64,000 nt of DNA from CAZDUS01 sp964609375 (GCA_964609375.1 CAZSSA010000001.1:9301-73300), one strand, 5' to 3'. Counted from the first letter of the stretch, positions 47,881-57,677 are shown. Program-made: numbers and translations. Notes: a model not told the origin generated them from the sequence alone.

Positions 47881-48534
47881 ATGAATCTCAAAAAAAACAT
47901 CAATGTGCTCCTCGTGGATGACCATCAATTAATACGGGAAAGCTGCAAGGCTATTCTTTCCCTTGAATCGGATATCACCATCGTCGGGACTGCCGCCAAC
48001 GGACGACAAGCGGTCCAACTCGCCAACGAACTACAGCCCGATCTCGTCATCATGGATGTTACCATGTCAGGCATGGGCGGCATCGAAGCAACCCGCCTGA
48101 TAAAGAACTCTCTCCGCCAGACAAAAATCCTGGGGCTCTCCATGCACTCCAACCCTGCCCTGATAACCGCGATGCTGAATGCAGGCGCCTCCGGGTATGT
48201 TAGCAAAACCAGCAAAACAAGCGAACTGGTCGACGCCATACGCAAGGTGGCCGCCGGAATGTCCTACTTCTCCAAGGACATCGCCGACTCTTGCTCCATT
48301 GGCAATAAACCAAACAGCAATGCACTCACCCTCTACAGCCGCTTATCCGGAAGGGAAAAAGACATCCTTAGATTGGTTGCCGATGGTCACGACACCAAAG
48401 CCATCGCCGCCGAACTTGCAATCAGCGAAAAAACTGTGTTCAGTCACCGCGAAAGCCTGATGAAGAAACTTCAGATTGAAAGCATCGCCGGATTGACCAA
48501 GTTTGCCATTCGCGAGGGCATTTCCACGGTCTGA
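47881..48534 (+). CDS. NarL/FixJ-type two-component response regulator
   Basis: Predicted DNA-binding transcription regulator controlled by phosphorylation. The 217-residue product has a receiver domain (8-125) with the acidic pair in VLLVDDHQL, the phospho-acceptor Asp in DLVIMDVTMSGMGG, Ser in LGLSMHS and Lys in GYVSKTS, and a LuxR-type helix-turn-helix (150-212) with LSGREKDILRLVADGHDTKA and KTVFSHRESLMKKLQI. No histidine kinase gene is adjacent, so it is an orphan in this window; its targets and signal are unknown. It is convergent with the metal-binding protein gene. Confidence 0.92.
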   Translation: MNLKKNINVLLVDDHQLIRESCKAILSLESDITIVGTAANGRQAVQLANELQPDLVIMDVTMSGMGGIEATRLIKNSLRQTKILGLSMHSNPALITAMLNAGASGYVSKTSKTSELVDAIRKVAAGMSYFSKDIADSCSIGNKPNSNALTLYSRLSGREKDILRLVADGHDTKAIAAELAISEKTVFSHRESLMKKLQIESIAGLTKFAIREGISTV

Positions 48535-48563
48535 TCCGACCTGCAGGCCAACATCGCATCCTG

Positions 48564-49457
48564 CTATTCGGTCCGCCCCGCTGCATCCTGGCGCGGATAT
48601 GCTTTTTGAAGCACCGCCAAATTGCGCTCCATGATCTCAAGGTACGCTTCAGCCTTTACCGGCCCGCTCACTACCGGATCCAGCATCAACACCCGCGCCC
48701 CCGTCTCCCTCGCAATCAATTCAGCCGAGGAAGACGGATACTGAGGCTCCGCAAAAACAACCCTAACCCCCCGTTTGCGAATTTCCCGAATGGCTCCCTT
48801 CAATTCCCGCGCATTGGGTTGCGACCCGGGATGGCGTTCCACCACCGCAATAACACTAAATCCGTACTCGCGCGCGAAATAGGGGAACGCATCGTGAAAC
48901 GTCACCACTTCCCTTGCCTCACCCGCGCTGAACCCCGTCAAAAGTCTCCTGTTCAAGACCCGTAACCTTTCAGCATAGACCGACGCATTCGCGCGATAGG
49001 CCGATGCATGGTCTGGGTCCGCCACCGCAAGCCCTTCCGCTATGTGGTTCACCTGCCTAAGATGCAAACTTACACTTAACCAAACATGCGGATTGACCTC
49101 CCCATTCACCACCATCGGCACAATCCCCTCGCTGGCATTAATAACCTTGAGATTCTCAAACCGCTTTATGGCGCCATCCATGAACCTCTCCGTTCCCAAC
49201 CCGTTAACCACCAATATATCCGCCTTGGATAAATTGACCATGTCATCAGTCGAAAGCTGGTAATCGTGCAGGCACCCGGCACTGGGTGGCGCCATCGCAA
49301 CCACCTTCACCCCGGGAACATCCGCCGTTATATTTAAAACGGCAATATGGATCGGGTAAAAACTGGTTAATATGCTTTTCCCCACCGCTTGTCCCGCCCA
49401 AGTCCACATCACCAAAAGGCTTACCGCTCTATACAACATCATCCACTTTGTTTTCAT
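48564..49457 (-). CDS. Metal ABC transporter substrate-binding protein (ZnuA/TroA family)
   Basis: Periplasmic receptor for Zn or Mn in cluster A-1 ABC uptake systems. The 297-residue product has a signal peptide (hydrophobic AVSLLVMWTWAGQAVG), and metal-ligand motifs LHDYQLSTDD, NPHVWLS, TFHDAFPYFAREYG and a terminal acidic site near LDPVV. It lacks the His-rich loop common in ZnuA, so zinc against manganese cannot be settled. No permease or ATPase gene is adjacent; the partners must be elsewhere, or the protein serves another role. The gene is divergent from the subtilase. Confidence 0.88.
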   Translation of the reverse strand: MKTKWMMLYRAVSLLVMWTWAGQAVGKSILTSFYPIHIAVLNITADVPGVKVVAMAPPSAGCLHDYQLSTDDMVNLSKADILVVNGLGTERFMDGAIKRFENLKVINASEGIVPMVVNGEVNPHVWLSVSLHLRQVNHIAEGLAVADPDHASAYRANASVYAERLRVLNRRLLTGFSAGEAREVVTFHDAFPYFAREYGFSVIAVVERHPGSQPNARELKGAIREIRKRGVRVVFAEPQYPSSSAELIARETGARVLMLDPVVSGPVKAEAYLEIMERNLAVLQKAYPRQDAAGRTE

Positions 49458-49578
49458 CCGTCACATCCCGACTTCACAGTTTTTATGACCCAGTCCATTA
49501 AGCATCGCCACCTCCTGCTTGAAGTCAATGACGAATTAACAACCTCTCGAATCACGTCATCTTCAGGCACCCGCAAGG

Positions 49579-52500
49579 TTGCATGCTCCTCTCTTCTCTA
49601 CTCACAATCCTTTCGAGATAGCGCGAAGGCGAGCAATTCATTATTATACCAAGGTGAACAAACGTCTTCTATGGATCGTTACCGGATTAACCCTGTGGCT
49701 TATCATTGGACCCCAAAATCCTCTTTCGCGAGGCTCCAGACCAGCCACAGCTCCAACTGCCTCTCCTGCAAATCCACAAGCACTTCTTCCGCCTCCCCTC
49801 GGGATTTCCACAGCACCACCCACCCCCGCAATTCCCCCTCAGCATACATCATCTCCATTGCCTTCGCCCCCCGCCCGGCTCCCCCCTCCTGATCCCGCCG
49901 CCCAAGGAATCACCCTCGCGTCCTCTTCCTATCCCGTCATGTCCTCATCCAATCTGTCCTGTATCACCAAAATCGTCCGGACAGACTTCAAATACCCTCT
50001 CCTGCGCATTGTCGAATGGCATCGCCAGGACAAACCAACCACTCCAGTCGTGGTCATGAGCCGCGACATCATGGTCGCCGACCACGTCATCATCCGGACC
50101 CGCCCCAACATCACCGCGGCCAATCTCCAGGCACTCTGCACCCGCCACCACATCAGTATCCGCAAAACGCTCCGCTTACCCGGCTATTATCTTCTCGCCA
50201 CCACAACCACCACCCCCGATTCCATCCCACGCCTGATCGCCAGCCTCTCCTCGGAAACCAATTCCATCCTCTTCGCCGAACCCGATCACATCCTTCACAC
50301 CACACAAACCTTTCCCAATGACACAAGCTTCCCTACCCTCTGGGGCCTCCACAACACAGGCCAGTCCGGCGGCATCGCCGATGCCGATATCGACGCCCCC
50401 GAAACCTGGGATATCACCACGGGCTCCCCCTCCGTCATCGTCGGCGTCATCGATTCCGGCGTGGATATCACCCATCCCGATCTCGCCTCGAACATCTGGG
50501 TCAACCCCTTGGAAAAACTCAACGGCATCGATGACGATGGCAACGGATACATCGATGACATCAACGGCTGGGACTTCCTCAGCGAAGACAACAACCCCGC
50601 CGACGCCAACTCGCACGGCACCCACGTCGCCGGAACCATTGCCGCCATCGGCAACAACAGCCTGGGCATTGCCGGAATCACGTGGCAGTGCCGCATCATG
50701 CCTCTCCGATTTCTCGACGCCAACGGAAGCGGCTCCACGTCGGACGCCCTCGACGCGCTTCACTACGCCAACGATATGCGCAGACGTGGTGTCAATATCC
50801 GCCTGACCAGCAACAGTTGGGGCGGTGGCGGCGACCAGGCCCTTTCCAGCGCCATCAGGGAAAGCGGTGATGCCGGTCTCCTCTTCATCGCCGCCGCCGG
50901 AAATGCCGCCAATAATAACGACTACACCCCCTTCCTCCCCGCCAATTACCCCTGGTCCAACATCATCGCCGTGGCGTCAACGGATCGACGCGACGCCCTT
51001 TCCAGTTTCTCCAACTACGGCGTTACATCCGTCGATCTCGCGGCACCCGGCTCGGAAATCTATAGCACCATCCCGGGCGGCTATGGCCTCAAAAACGGCA
51101 CCTCAATGGCCACCCCGCACGTCTCCGGCGTCGCCGCCCTGCTCTGGAGTGAATGGCCCGATGCCGACTGGACCGAAATCCGCAACGCCATTCTCAACAG
51201 TGTCGATCACATCCCCTCCCTCACCGGAAAAACCGTCACCGGAGGTCGGCTGAACGCCTACAAAACCCTGGTCAACGCCTTCCATATCGCCCACACCCCG
51301 CAACCGTACGACGTCAACTCCGGAACCCCCTATCCCATCACCGCCTCACTCACCCCTTCCTGCCTCGCTGATACCAATCAACTGTGGATCTTCTGGAACA
51401 CCGACGGCTCCACCAACTTTACCTCAGCACCCCTCTCCCGCATCGGCACCAACCTTTATCAGGGTGACATCCCCTCCCAGCCGGAATGGACCACCATCAA
51501 CTACTGGCTCAAGGCAGGTTCCACCGTCGGAACCACCTCCACCCATCCCACCAACGCCCCGACCACCGTTCACCATTTCACCATCATGCCCTCCATCAAT
51601 CTAACCGTCTCAGGATCCCCCGGTTCCCACGGATCCGTCACCCCGGCCTACGGAACACACACCTCCCCCTCAGGCCTCGTGATCTCAGCAAGCGCCTCCC
51701 TCCACAGCATTCCCGAAAACAACGCCCGCTGGGCCTGCCTCGGCTGGACCGGATCCGGCGGCACCCCCTCCTCGGGCACATCCAATTCCTTCACTTTTGT
51801 ACTGACAGAACCTTCCTCCATCAACTGGCTCTGGTCCCATGAATTCGCGCTGTCACAAAACTCATCCTTACCGGACGTCCAATTCACCACCACCTGGTGG
51901 ACTGCTTCCACCACAGGCGTCACCTTCACAGCCACCACAACCCTCTCCCTCAACGGCACCAATTACATCTTCGCCCATTGGCTGCTCGATGGCAACCGCC
52001 AACCCGATCCCTTCCAACCCGCTGTCAATCCTGTCTCAACTATTCCCATGACCCAACCTCATCAGGCCACCGCCATCTACCTGCCTGACCATCTTGATGC
52101 CGATAACGATGGAATGGACGACTGGTGGGAATACCACTACTTCGGCTCCACCAATACCGCCCCCGATTCCGACAACGACAACGACACCTTCTCCAACCTC
52201 GACGAGTTTCTCGACCGCACATCCCCTCACGACCGTGCCGACTTCCCCACCCCGCCCGTCCTCGAGCACACCCCTCTCCCCGACCCCCAGGATCACCCTG
52301 CTCCATTTCCCGTGCAAGCCACCATCACCGATAACTACTCCATCGCCAATGTAACCCTTCAATGGTCAAAATCGGGGGACCCCACGCAATCCTCCGCCAT
52401 GCTCACCACCGCAACCCCCGGTCTCTACCTCTCCGCACTCCCCCCGCCCGGAACCAACGGCGATGTCTTCACTTACCGGATCCTCGCCCGCGACCCCCTC

Positions 52501-54729
52501 GGCCTTGTCGCCACCAACGGCCCTTATACCGTCCACGTCACTTACCCATTCCTTCACATCTCCCCACCCTCCCTGCATCAAATCGTGCACCCCCTCTCGA
52601 GTACCAACCGACCCCTCATCCTCGCCAACCTCGGCAACACCAACATGGTTGCCTCCATCAGCCTCATCCCGCCCGGCTACTCCAACACCTTCGACGGCAC
52701 CGTCACCGGATGGACCTCCTCCGGCACCGGAAATCTCTGGAACCTCTCCACCAACCGCTCCGCCTCCCCCCCCACCTCCTGGTACAATGGCGACTCCTCC
52801 CTCGGCCTCTACACCAGCAACATGCACGCCTGCCTCGACACTCCTCCACTCTACCTCGGCTCCAACTCCTGGATGTCATTCACCCACTGGATCAACTCCG
52901 AACTCGATACCCGATATTGGATCGGCTGGCGCCCCATGCACGCCTGGGATGGCGGCATCATCGAAATATCCACCAACAGCGGACGCTCCTTTCACCAAAT
53001 CACTCCCGTCGGCGGCTATCCCTACTCCATCTCCGGCTGGGAGGAGTCCCCCTGGCCCGATGAAACACCCTGCTTCGCCGGCGACGGCATCTGGCGCCAG
53101 ACCACCGTTGATCTCTCCCCCTTCGCCAACCACCTTGTCATCATCCGTTTCCATTTCGGATCCGATTCAAACACAGAAAGAGAAGGCTGGTACATTGACA
53201 ACCTCGTTATCTCCCCCACCCCCGCCGTCGAACCCTGGCTCACATGGAGCACAACCAATCTGACCATTCCGCCCGCCTCCACCTCCACCGTTAACGTCAC
53301 CTTCACCAGTGGGTCCATCCCCACCGGCGACCGCGAAGCGGCACTCCTCGTCGCCTGTAATGACCCCACCGTACCCCTGACCCTCATTCCCCAATACATG
53401 CGGGTCCGGTCCCACCCCATCCTCTCCTGGCTGGGCGCTTCCCAAACCTCAACCAATGGCGAAGGATGGGTAACCCTCTCCAACACCATCTATGATGCCG
53501 ATGGTGAACTCTGCAGCCTCGATCTCAACTGGACCACCAATGGCACCACATGGGCCAGCGCCTGGATACGCGCCGCCACCGCCGCCGCGGGAGCACCCTC
53601 TTCCCATTTTGCATCCACCCCCCAAGTCGACAACATCACAACCACCAATACTTCCTCCCCCTTCACCAACTCACTAGCCACCTCATGGGACACCTCCCCC
53701 TCCGGAAACAACCTCGGATACTCAACCTCCACACGCATGCGCGCCCGCCTGTGGGACGGCCTGCTCTGGAGCCAATGGACCACCAGCCAACCCTTTACCG
53801 TCGATAACATCCCTCCTCCCCCCCCTGTCCGCTTCACCAACATGACCCACGCCATCAACACCTGGTCAACCAATCCCGTCATGACACTGGTCTGGCGCCG
53901 CATCACTGAACCCGGCCTCGCCGGCTATTCGTTCAGCGTCTGGACTAACACCCCCGGCGATGCCTTCACCTTTCCCTCCTCAGGCACCTCCGTCAACACC
54001 CCACCCCTCACCGACAGCCCCACCTGGTGGGCATCCGTCCAATCCCGCGACACCTACGGCAACCTCAGTTCCATGCTCACCCTCGGCCCCTTCAAAATCG
54101 ATACCTCCCCTCCCTCTCCCTCCGGAGCCACCCTCACCCTCTCCCTCGACTCCTTCGGCTCCTACCTCATTGGCACCACCAACATCACCGCCTCATGGAC
54201 CGGCTTCACCGACGCCGGTTCCGGCATCGCCTGCTACTTTTGCGCCCTCACCAACCGCTCGCCATCCACCAAGGGCCAAGTCACCCTTACCCCGTCCGCC
54301 ACCCTAACCGGCCTCCTCCTTGACGCCACCAACACCTTCAACGTCTGGGCCATGGACAACGCCGGCCTCGTCGGTCCCGCCGCCAGCACCTCATTCCTCG
54401 CCCTCAGCGCCAGCGGCGATTGGGATCACGATGGCATGATCAACTCCGCCGAAAACACCGCTGGCACCGACCCCGCTCACGCCGCCAGCCTGTTCCTCCT
54501 CGACCTTCAGACACCCCGCACCAATGGCATCATGATCCTCCGCTGGCCCTCATCCACCAATCGACTTTACACCCTCTCCCACAGTGATACCCTACTCCCG
54601 CCCGGAACAAATTGGGCAACCATGACAAACTGGACAAGAGTCCCCGGCGTTGAGGGCAGCATGTCCTGCACCGATCAGGTACAGAACATCCCTGTCCGCT
54701 TCTACCGGATAACCGTGGAGAAACCATGA
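49579..54729 (+). CDS. Giant secreted subtilisin-like serine protease (S8)
   Basis: Predicted exported protease of 1716 residues. A signal anchor (VNKRLLWIVTGLTLWLIIG) is followed by a Pro/Ser/Thr linker (about 50-115), an inhibitor-like pro-region, and an S8 domain with Asp292 (VIDSGVD), His346 (SHGTHVAG) and Ser509 (NGTSMATPHVSG), numbered from ATG 49579. Further on are beta-sandwich repeats, a calcium repeat (DADNDGMDDWWEY, about 840), a jelly-roll-like region and, from about 1613, a module starting DWDHDGM and ending FYRITVEKP like that of the 6174 gene. Start is uncertain: GTG 49654 would place the signal at the N terminus; neither start has a good Shine-Dalgarno. Codons are strikingly C-rich. 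Its stop overlaps the cupin gene by four bases. Confidence 0.88.
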   Translation: MHAPLFSTHNPFEIARRRAIHYYTKVNKRLLWIVTGLTLWLIIGPQNPLSRGSRPATAPTASPANPQALLPPPLGISTAPPTPAIPPQHTSSPLPSPPARLPPPDPAAQGITLASSSYPVMSSSNLSCITKIVRTDFKYPLLRIVEWHRQDKPTTPVVVMSRDIMVADHVIIRTRPNITAANLQALCTRHHISIRKTLRLPGYYLLATTTTTPDSIPRLIASLSSETNSILFAEPDHILHTTQTFPNDTSFPTLWGLHNTGQSGGIADADIDAPETWDITTGSPSVIVGVIDSGVDITHPDLASNIWVNPLEKLNGIDDDGNGYIDDINGWDFLSEDNNPADANSHGTHVAGTIAAIGNNSLGIAGITWQCRIMPLRFLDANGSGSTSDALDALHYANDMRRRGVNIRLTSNSWGGGGDQALSSAIRESGDAGLLFIAAAGNAANNNDYTPFLPANYPWSNIIAVASTDRRDALSSFSNYGVTSVDLAAPGSEIYSTIPGGYGLKNGTSMATPHVSGVAALLWSEWPDADWTEIRNAILNSVDHIPSLTGKTVTGGRLNAYKTLVNAFHIAHTPQPYDVNSGTPYPITASLTPSCLADTNQLWIFWNTDGSTNFTSAPLSRIGTNLYQGDIPSQPEWTTINYWLKAGSTVGTTSTHPTNAPTTVHHFTIMPSINLTVSGSPGSHGSVTPAYGTHTSPSGLVISASASLHSIPENNARWACLGWTGSGGTPSSGTSNSFTFVLTEPSSINWLWSHEFALSQNSSLPDVQFTTTWWTASTTGVTFTATTTLSLNGTNYIFAHWLLDGNRQPDPFQPAVNPVSTIPMTQPHQATAIYLPDHLDADNDGMDDWWEYHYFGSTNTAPDSDNDNDTFSNLDEFLDRTSPHDRADFPTPPVLEHTPLPDPQDHPAPFPVQATITDNYSIANVTLQWSKSGDPTQSSAMLTTATPGLYLSALPPPGTNGDVFTYRILARDPLGLVATNGPYTVHVTYPFLHISPPSLHQIVHPLSSTNRPLILANLGNTNMVASISLIPPGYSNTFDGTVTGWTSSGTGNLWNLSTNRSASPPTSWYNGDSSLGLYTSNMHACLDTPPLYLGSNSWMSFTHWINSELDTRYWIGWRPMHAWDGGIIEISTNSGRSFHQITPVGGYPYSISGWEESPWPDETPCFAGDGIWRQTTVDLSPFANHLVIIRFHFGSDSNTEREGWYIDNLVISPTPAVEPWLTWSTTNLTIPPASTSTVNVTFTSGSIPTGDREAALLVACNDPTVPLTLIPQYMRVRSHPILSWLGASQTSTNGEGWVTLSNTIYDADGELCSLDLNWTTNGTTWASAWIRAATAAAGAPSSHFASTPQVDNITTTNTSSPFTNSLATSWDTSPSGNNLGYSTSTRMRARLWDGLLWSQWTTSQPFTVDNIPPPPPVRFTNMTHAINTWSTNPVMTLVWRRITEPGLAGYSFSVWTNTPGDAFTFPSSGTSVNTPPLTDSPTWWASVQSRDTYGNLSSMLTLGPFKIDTSPPSPSGATLTLSLDSFGSYLIGTTNITASWTGFTDAGSGIACYFCALTNRSPSTKGQVTLTPSATLTGLLLDATNTFNVWAMDNAGLVGPAASTSFLALSASGDWDHDGMINSAENTAGTDPAHAASLFLLDLQTPRTNGIMILRWPSSTNRLYTLSHSDTLLPPGTNWATMTNWTRVPGVEGSMSCTDQVQNIPVRFYRITVEKP

Positions 54730-55076
54730 TCAGGAAAGCAAACCAGATGGAAACCGAAGTCCGCACCGCCATGCGCGGCGGCACCGGCAACGTCACCCTT
54801 CAACACTTCTTCAAGTCGGACGAAATCACGGCAAAATCCCGCCTCTGCGCCCGGCTAACCCTCCCCCCCGGCACCAGCATCGGCATGCATCAGCACTCCG
54901 GCGAGGACGAAGTCTATATCATCACCAAGGGCTCCGGCACCCTCGACGATGGCCAAACCAAAACCGTTGTCTCCGCCGGCGATGCCGTCCTCACCGGCAA
55001 AGACGAATCCCACGCCATCCTCAATACAGGCTCAACCGACCTCGAAATCATTGCCGTCATCATGTGCTATGCCTAA
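54726..55076 (+). CDS. Small cupin-domain protein
   Basis: A 116-residue single-cupin protein, probably a metal-binding sensor, isomerase or dioxygenase-like enzyme; substrate unknown. The metal motif is SIGMHQHSGEDEVYIITKG (two His and a Glu), with the second His in DESHAILNTG. Its ATG overlaps the subtilase stop as ATGA, and the next gene starts inside its end, so the three are translationally coupled. No signal peptide. The link to a protease is unexpected. Confidence 0.82.
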   Translation: MIRKANQMETEVRTAMRGGTGNVTLQHFFKSDEITAKSRLCARLTLPPGTSIGMHQHSGEDEVYIITKGSGTLDDGQTKTVVSAGDAVLTGKDESHAILNTGSTDLEIIAVIMCYA

Positions 55077-56190
55077 CCCCATTCTGCCCGAAACCCTTAT
55101 CCTCCCCGAAAAGACCCTCTCCGGTCGCGGCGCCATTCAAGGACTGCTACAGGAATGCTCCCGCTTTGGAAACCGTGGCATTCTCCTGCACGGCAAGGCG
55201 CTCCAAACCTCGTCCGTCCTTGCGGATATCCTTAGCCGAAACCCAACCCATTCAGAGGTATTCACCATCCGCCATCAAGGCAATGAACCAACCCTCGCCC
55301 AGCTTTCAGACCTCCTGAAACAGGCACATAACTTCAAAGCCCGATGGATAGCCGGGGTCGGCGGCGGCAGTGTCATCGATCTCGCCAAGGCCGCCGCCGC
55401 CCTCTTCAACTCAACACATCCCCCGTCCCGCTACCACGATGGGGCCCCCCTCGAGTTCCCCGGTATTCCCTTCGTGGCCGCCCCTACTACCGCCGGAACC
55501 GGCTCCGAAGCCACCATCAATTCCGTCCTCACCAACGAAACCACCGGCGCCAAGAAATCCATCCGCGACACCAGCATGATGGCAAAAACCGTTATCCTGG
55601 ACCCCGCCCTTCTCGCCTCCTGTCCCCCGTCTGTCATTGCCGCCTCAGGAATGGACGCCCTGACCCAGGCCATCGAAGCCTTCACCAGTCGCCACGCGAC
55701 CTGGCTCAGCGATGAACTTGCCATCAACGGCATCCGCCTCATCACCGCCAATCTACCCCTTGTCTACCGCCATCCCGCAACCGAAGAAGCCAATGCCCTC
55801 CTCACAGGCAGTTATTTCGCAGGCATGGCTCTATCCTTCGCCCGTCTCGGCGTCGTTCATGGCATCGCACATCCGCTTGGTTCCCTCTACCACCAGCCCC
55901 ACGGCTTGGTCTGTGCCGCCTGCCTTCCTCTGGCCATTGAGTTGAATCGGAAGGCGATCGGGGACAAATACACCCGAATGAGTCAGGCCGTCGGCCAGGA
56001 CTTGCTCGATCACGTCAAGGAACTGATGGTGACCCTCAATATCCGTTCCCCTTTCGCCGGAAAACCGTGCCCCGAAAAAGAACGGATTATTGGCGAAACG
56101 CTGGCCTCCGGCTCAACCAAAGCCAATCCCAAGACCATCACAAGGCAAGACGCGGAATGGCTGCTAGCCCAACTCTTCGCCAGCCAATAA
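55069..56190 (+). CDS. Iron-containing (group III) alcohol dehydrogenase
   Basis: NAD(P)-dependent alcohol/aldehyde oxidoreductase. The 373-residue product has the dinucleotide motif GVGGGSVIDLAKAAA, TTAGTGSEAT, and metal ligands in GMDALTQAIEAFTS (Asp), VHGIAHPLG (His) and YHQPHG (His). ATG 55069 is the family-compatible start; it lies eight bases inside the cupin gene. The frame upstream to 54949 overlaps the cupin and is not dehydrogenase sequence. Members reduce or oxidise 1,3-propanediol, butanol, lactaldehyde or methanol; the substrate cannot be told. Confidence 0.92.
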   Translation: MPNPILPETLILPEKTLSGRGAIQGLLQECSRFGNRGILLHGKALQTSSVLADILSRNPTHSEVFTIRHQGNEPTLAQLSDLLKQAHNFKARWIAGVGGGSVIDLAKAAAALFNSTHPPSRYHDGAPLEFPGIPFVAAPTTAGTGSEATINSVLTNETTGAKKSIRDTSMMAKTVILDPALLASCPPSVIAASGMDALTQAIEAFTSRHATWLSDELAINGIRLITANLPLVYRHPATEEANALLTGSYFAGMALSFARLGVVHGIAHPLGSLYHQPHGLVCAACLPLAIELNRKAIGDKYTRMSQAVGQDLLDHVKELMVTLNIRSPFAGKPCPEKERIIGETLASGSTKANPKTITRQDAEWLLAQLFASQ

Positions 56191-56254
56191 CCACACCACG
56201 ATGTGTCCCGGATAAACACAGGGTGCCCCCGTTAATGTCCGAGAGCCAATGGAA

Positions 56255-56280
56255 ATCCCGACCGCATAGCGAGTCGGGAT
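56255..56280 (-). terminator. Hairpin downstream of tRNA-Arg, possible terminator
   Basis: Inverted repeat ATCCCGAC / GTCGGGAT (8 bp) with a further CGC/GCG inner pair. On the minus strand it follows tRNA-Arg by eight bases and is trailed by TTTCC, so it may end the tRNA transcript weakly. It could also stop the plus-strand dehydrogenase transcript. Confidence 0.45.
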
Positions 56281-56287
56281 GAAAAAC

Positions 56288-56364
56288 TGGTGCGCCTGGC
56301 AAGGATCGAACTTGCAACCTTCAGCTTCGGAGGCTGACGCTCTATCCAATTGAGCTACAGGCGC
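56288..56364 (-). tRNA. tRNA-Arg (anticodon CCG)
   Basis: A 77-base minus-strand cloverleaf: acceptor GCGCCTG / CAGGCGC, discriminator A with encoded CCA (56290-56288), D arm AGCTCAATTGGATAGAGC, anticodon loop CTCCGAA giving CCG, T arm GCAAGTTCGATCCTTGC. Reads CGG codons. It lies 93 bases downstream of serC. Confidence 0.97.
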
Positions 56365-56457
56365 GAAAAGGCGCTATCAGTTATCAGGTATTGGTTATTT
56401 GGACAAGCCTCAAAACCTCGCTCACAAAAAAACAAGCCATCCAGTCACCCTTGACCA

Positions 56458-57534
56458 TTAACCGTTTTTCGCTTCAAACTCCTTCATGAACGACACCAAG
56501 GCATCTACCCCCGCCACCGGGAACGCATTGTAAATCGAGGCGCGAACACCACCCACGGAACGATGCCCCTTGAGCCCCTTCATCCCCGCCTTCGACGCCT
56601 CCTTGATGAACTGCTCCTCCAACGCCTCACTCGGCAACCGGAACGTGATGTTCATATCGGACCGGAATTCCTTCACAGCCGTCCCTTTGTAGAACGAGCC
56701 GCTATCCAGCGCCTGATAGATCTTGGCCGCCTTGTCCACGTTCTGCTTGTACAGGTTCGCCTGGCCCATCTTCATCATCCACCGCGTCACCAACATCAGA
56801 ATGTAGATGCCAAACGTCGGCGGAGTGTTGTACAGGGAGTTTTCCTCCATGTGCGTCTTGTACTTGAGCATCGTCGGCGTCTGCACCGGCACCCGCTCCG
56901 CCAAATCCTTCCTCATCACCACCAACGCCAATCCAGACGGACCAAGATTCTTCTGCGCCCCGGCATAAATCAACCCGAACTGGTTGATATCAAACGAACG
57001 GGACAGAATGTCGGACGACATATCCGCCACCAGCGGCGCTTCAGTCGTCGGAAAAACCTTCCATTGTGACCCGGCAATGGTTTCATTGGACGTGATGTGA
57101 ACATAAGCCGCACCCTTGGTGAGCTTCAAATCCTCGTTCCTGGGCATCCGGGTGGGAATATCCTTGCCGGTATTGGCCGCCACATTCACATTCCCGATCA
57201 ACTTGGCTTCCTTGACCGCCTTGTCGGCCCAGGCCCCGGAGTTGACATAATCCGCCGTCTGCCCCGCTCCCAGCAAATTCATCGGAACCATGGCAAACTG
57301 CATGCTCGCGCCACCCTGGATGAACAGAACCGTGTAATCATCGGAAAGCCCGAGTAGCTTGCTGAGGTTGGCCACCGCTTCCAGATGGACAGCATCATAT
57401 TCCTTGCCGCGATGACTATGCTCCATAATGGACATGCCGGACCCCTTGAAATCCAGCAACTCTTTCTGAGCCTCTTCCAGTACTTCCTCAGGCAACGTTG
57501 CAGGACCCGCTCCAAAATTGAATACTCGCGCCAT
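56458..57534 (-). CDS. serC: Phosphoserine aminotransferase
   Basis: PLP enzyme making 3-phosphoserine from phosphohydroxypyruvate and glutamate in serine synthesis, which supplies one-carbon units. The 358-residue product begins MARVFNFGAGPATLPEEVLE and has GMSIMEHSHRGKEYD, FIQGGASMQFAMVPMNLL, and the PLP lysine in YAGAQKNLGPSGL. ATG 57534 follows GGGAGGA by about eight bases. Single gene, divergent from nrdR. Confidence 0.97.
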   Translation of the reverse strand: MARVFNFGAGPATLPEEVLEEAQKELLDFKGSGMSIMEHSHRGKEYDAVHLEAVANLSKLLGLSDDYTVLFIQGGASMQFAMVPMNLLGAGQTADYVNSGAWADKAVKEAKLIGNVNVAANTGKDIPTRMPRNEDLKLTKGAAYVHITSNETIAGSQWKVFPTTEAPLVADMSSDILSRSFDINQFGLIYAGAQKNLGPSGLALVVMRKDLAERVPVQTPTMLKYKTHMEENSLYNTPPTFGIYILMLVTRWMMKMGQANLYKQNVDKAAKIYQALDSGSFYKGTAVKEFRSDMNITFRLPSEALEEQFIKEASKAGMKGLKGHRSVGGVRASIYNAFPVAGVDALVSFMKEFEAKNG

Positions 57535-57648
57535 AATCAATTCCTCCCTTTGGTGGTTACCGCTGACTGCCCCGCTCCGGCGGGATCCTCAGCGGCGCTC
57601 TTTCTCAAGACTCCGGCAGAGTGTAGACTTTATCCGCCCCCGTTCAAT

Positions 57649-57677
57649 CCGAAATTCCATCCACCCCGAAATTCCAT
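57649..57677. repeat. 12-bp tandem repeat in the serC-nrdR divergent region
   Basis: CCGAAATTCCAT occurs twice in direct orientation (57649-57660 and 57666-57677) separated by five bases, about 20 bases upstream of the nrdR -35. Perfect duplication of 12 bases in a short spacer suggests a regulator binding site. It does not resemble an NrdR box. Confidence 0.5.

Noticed and set aside
52362..53063. 233-codon plus-strand frame inside the subtilase gene
   Set aside because: His/Pro/Arg-rich out-of-frame reading of C-rich DNA, no ribosome binding site.
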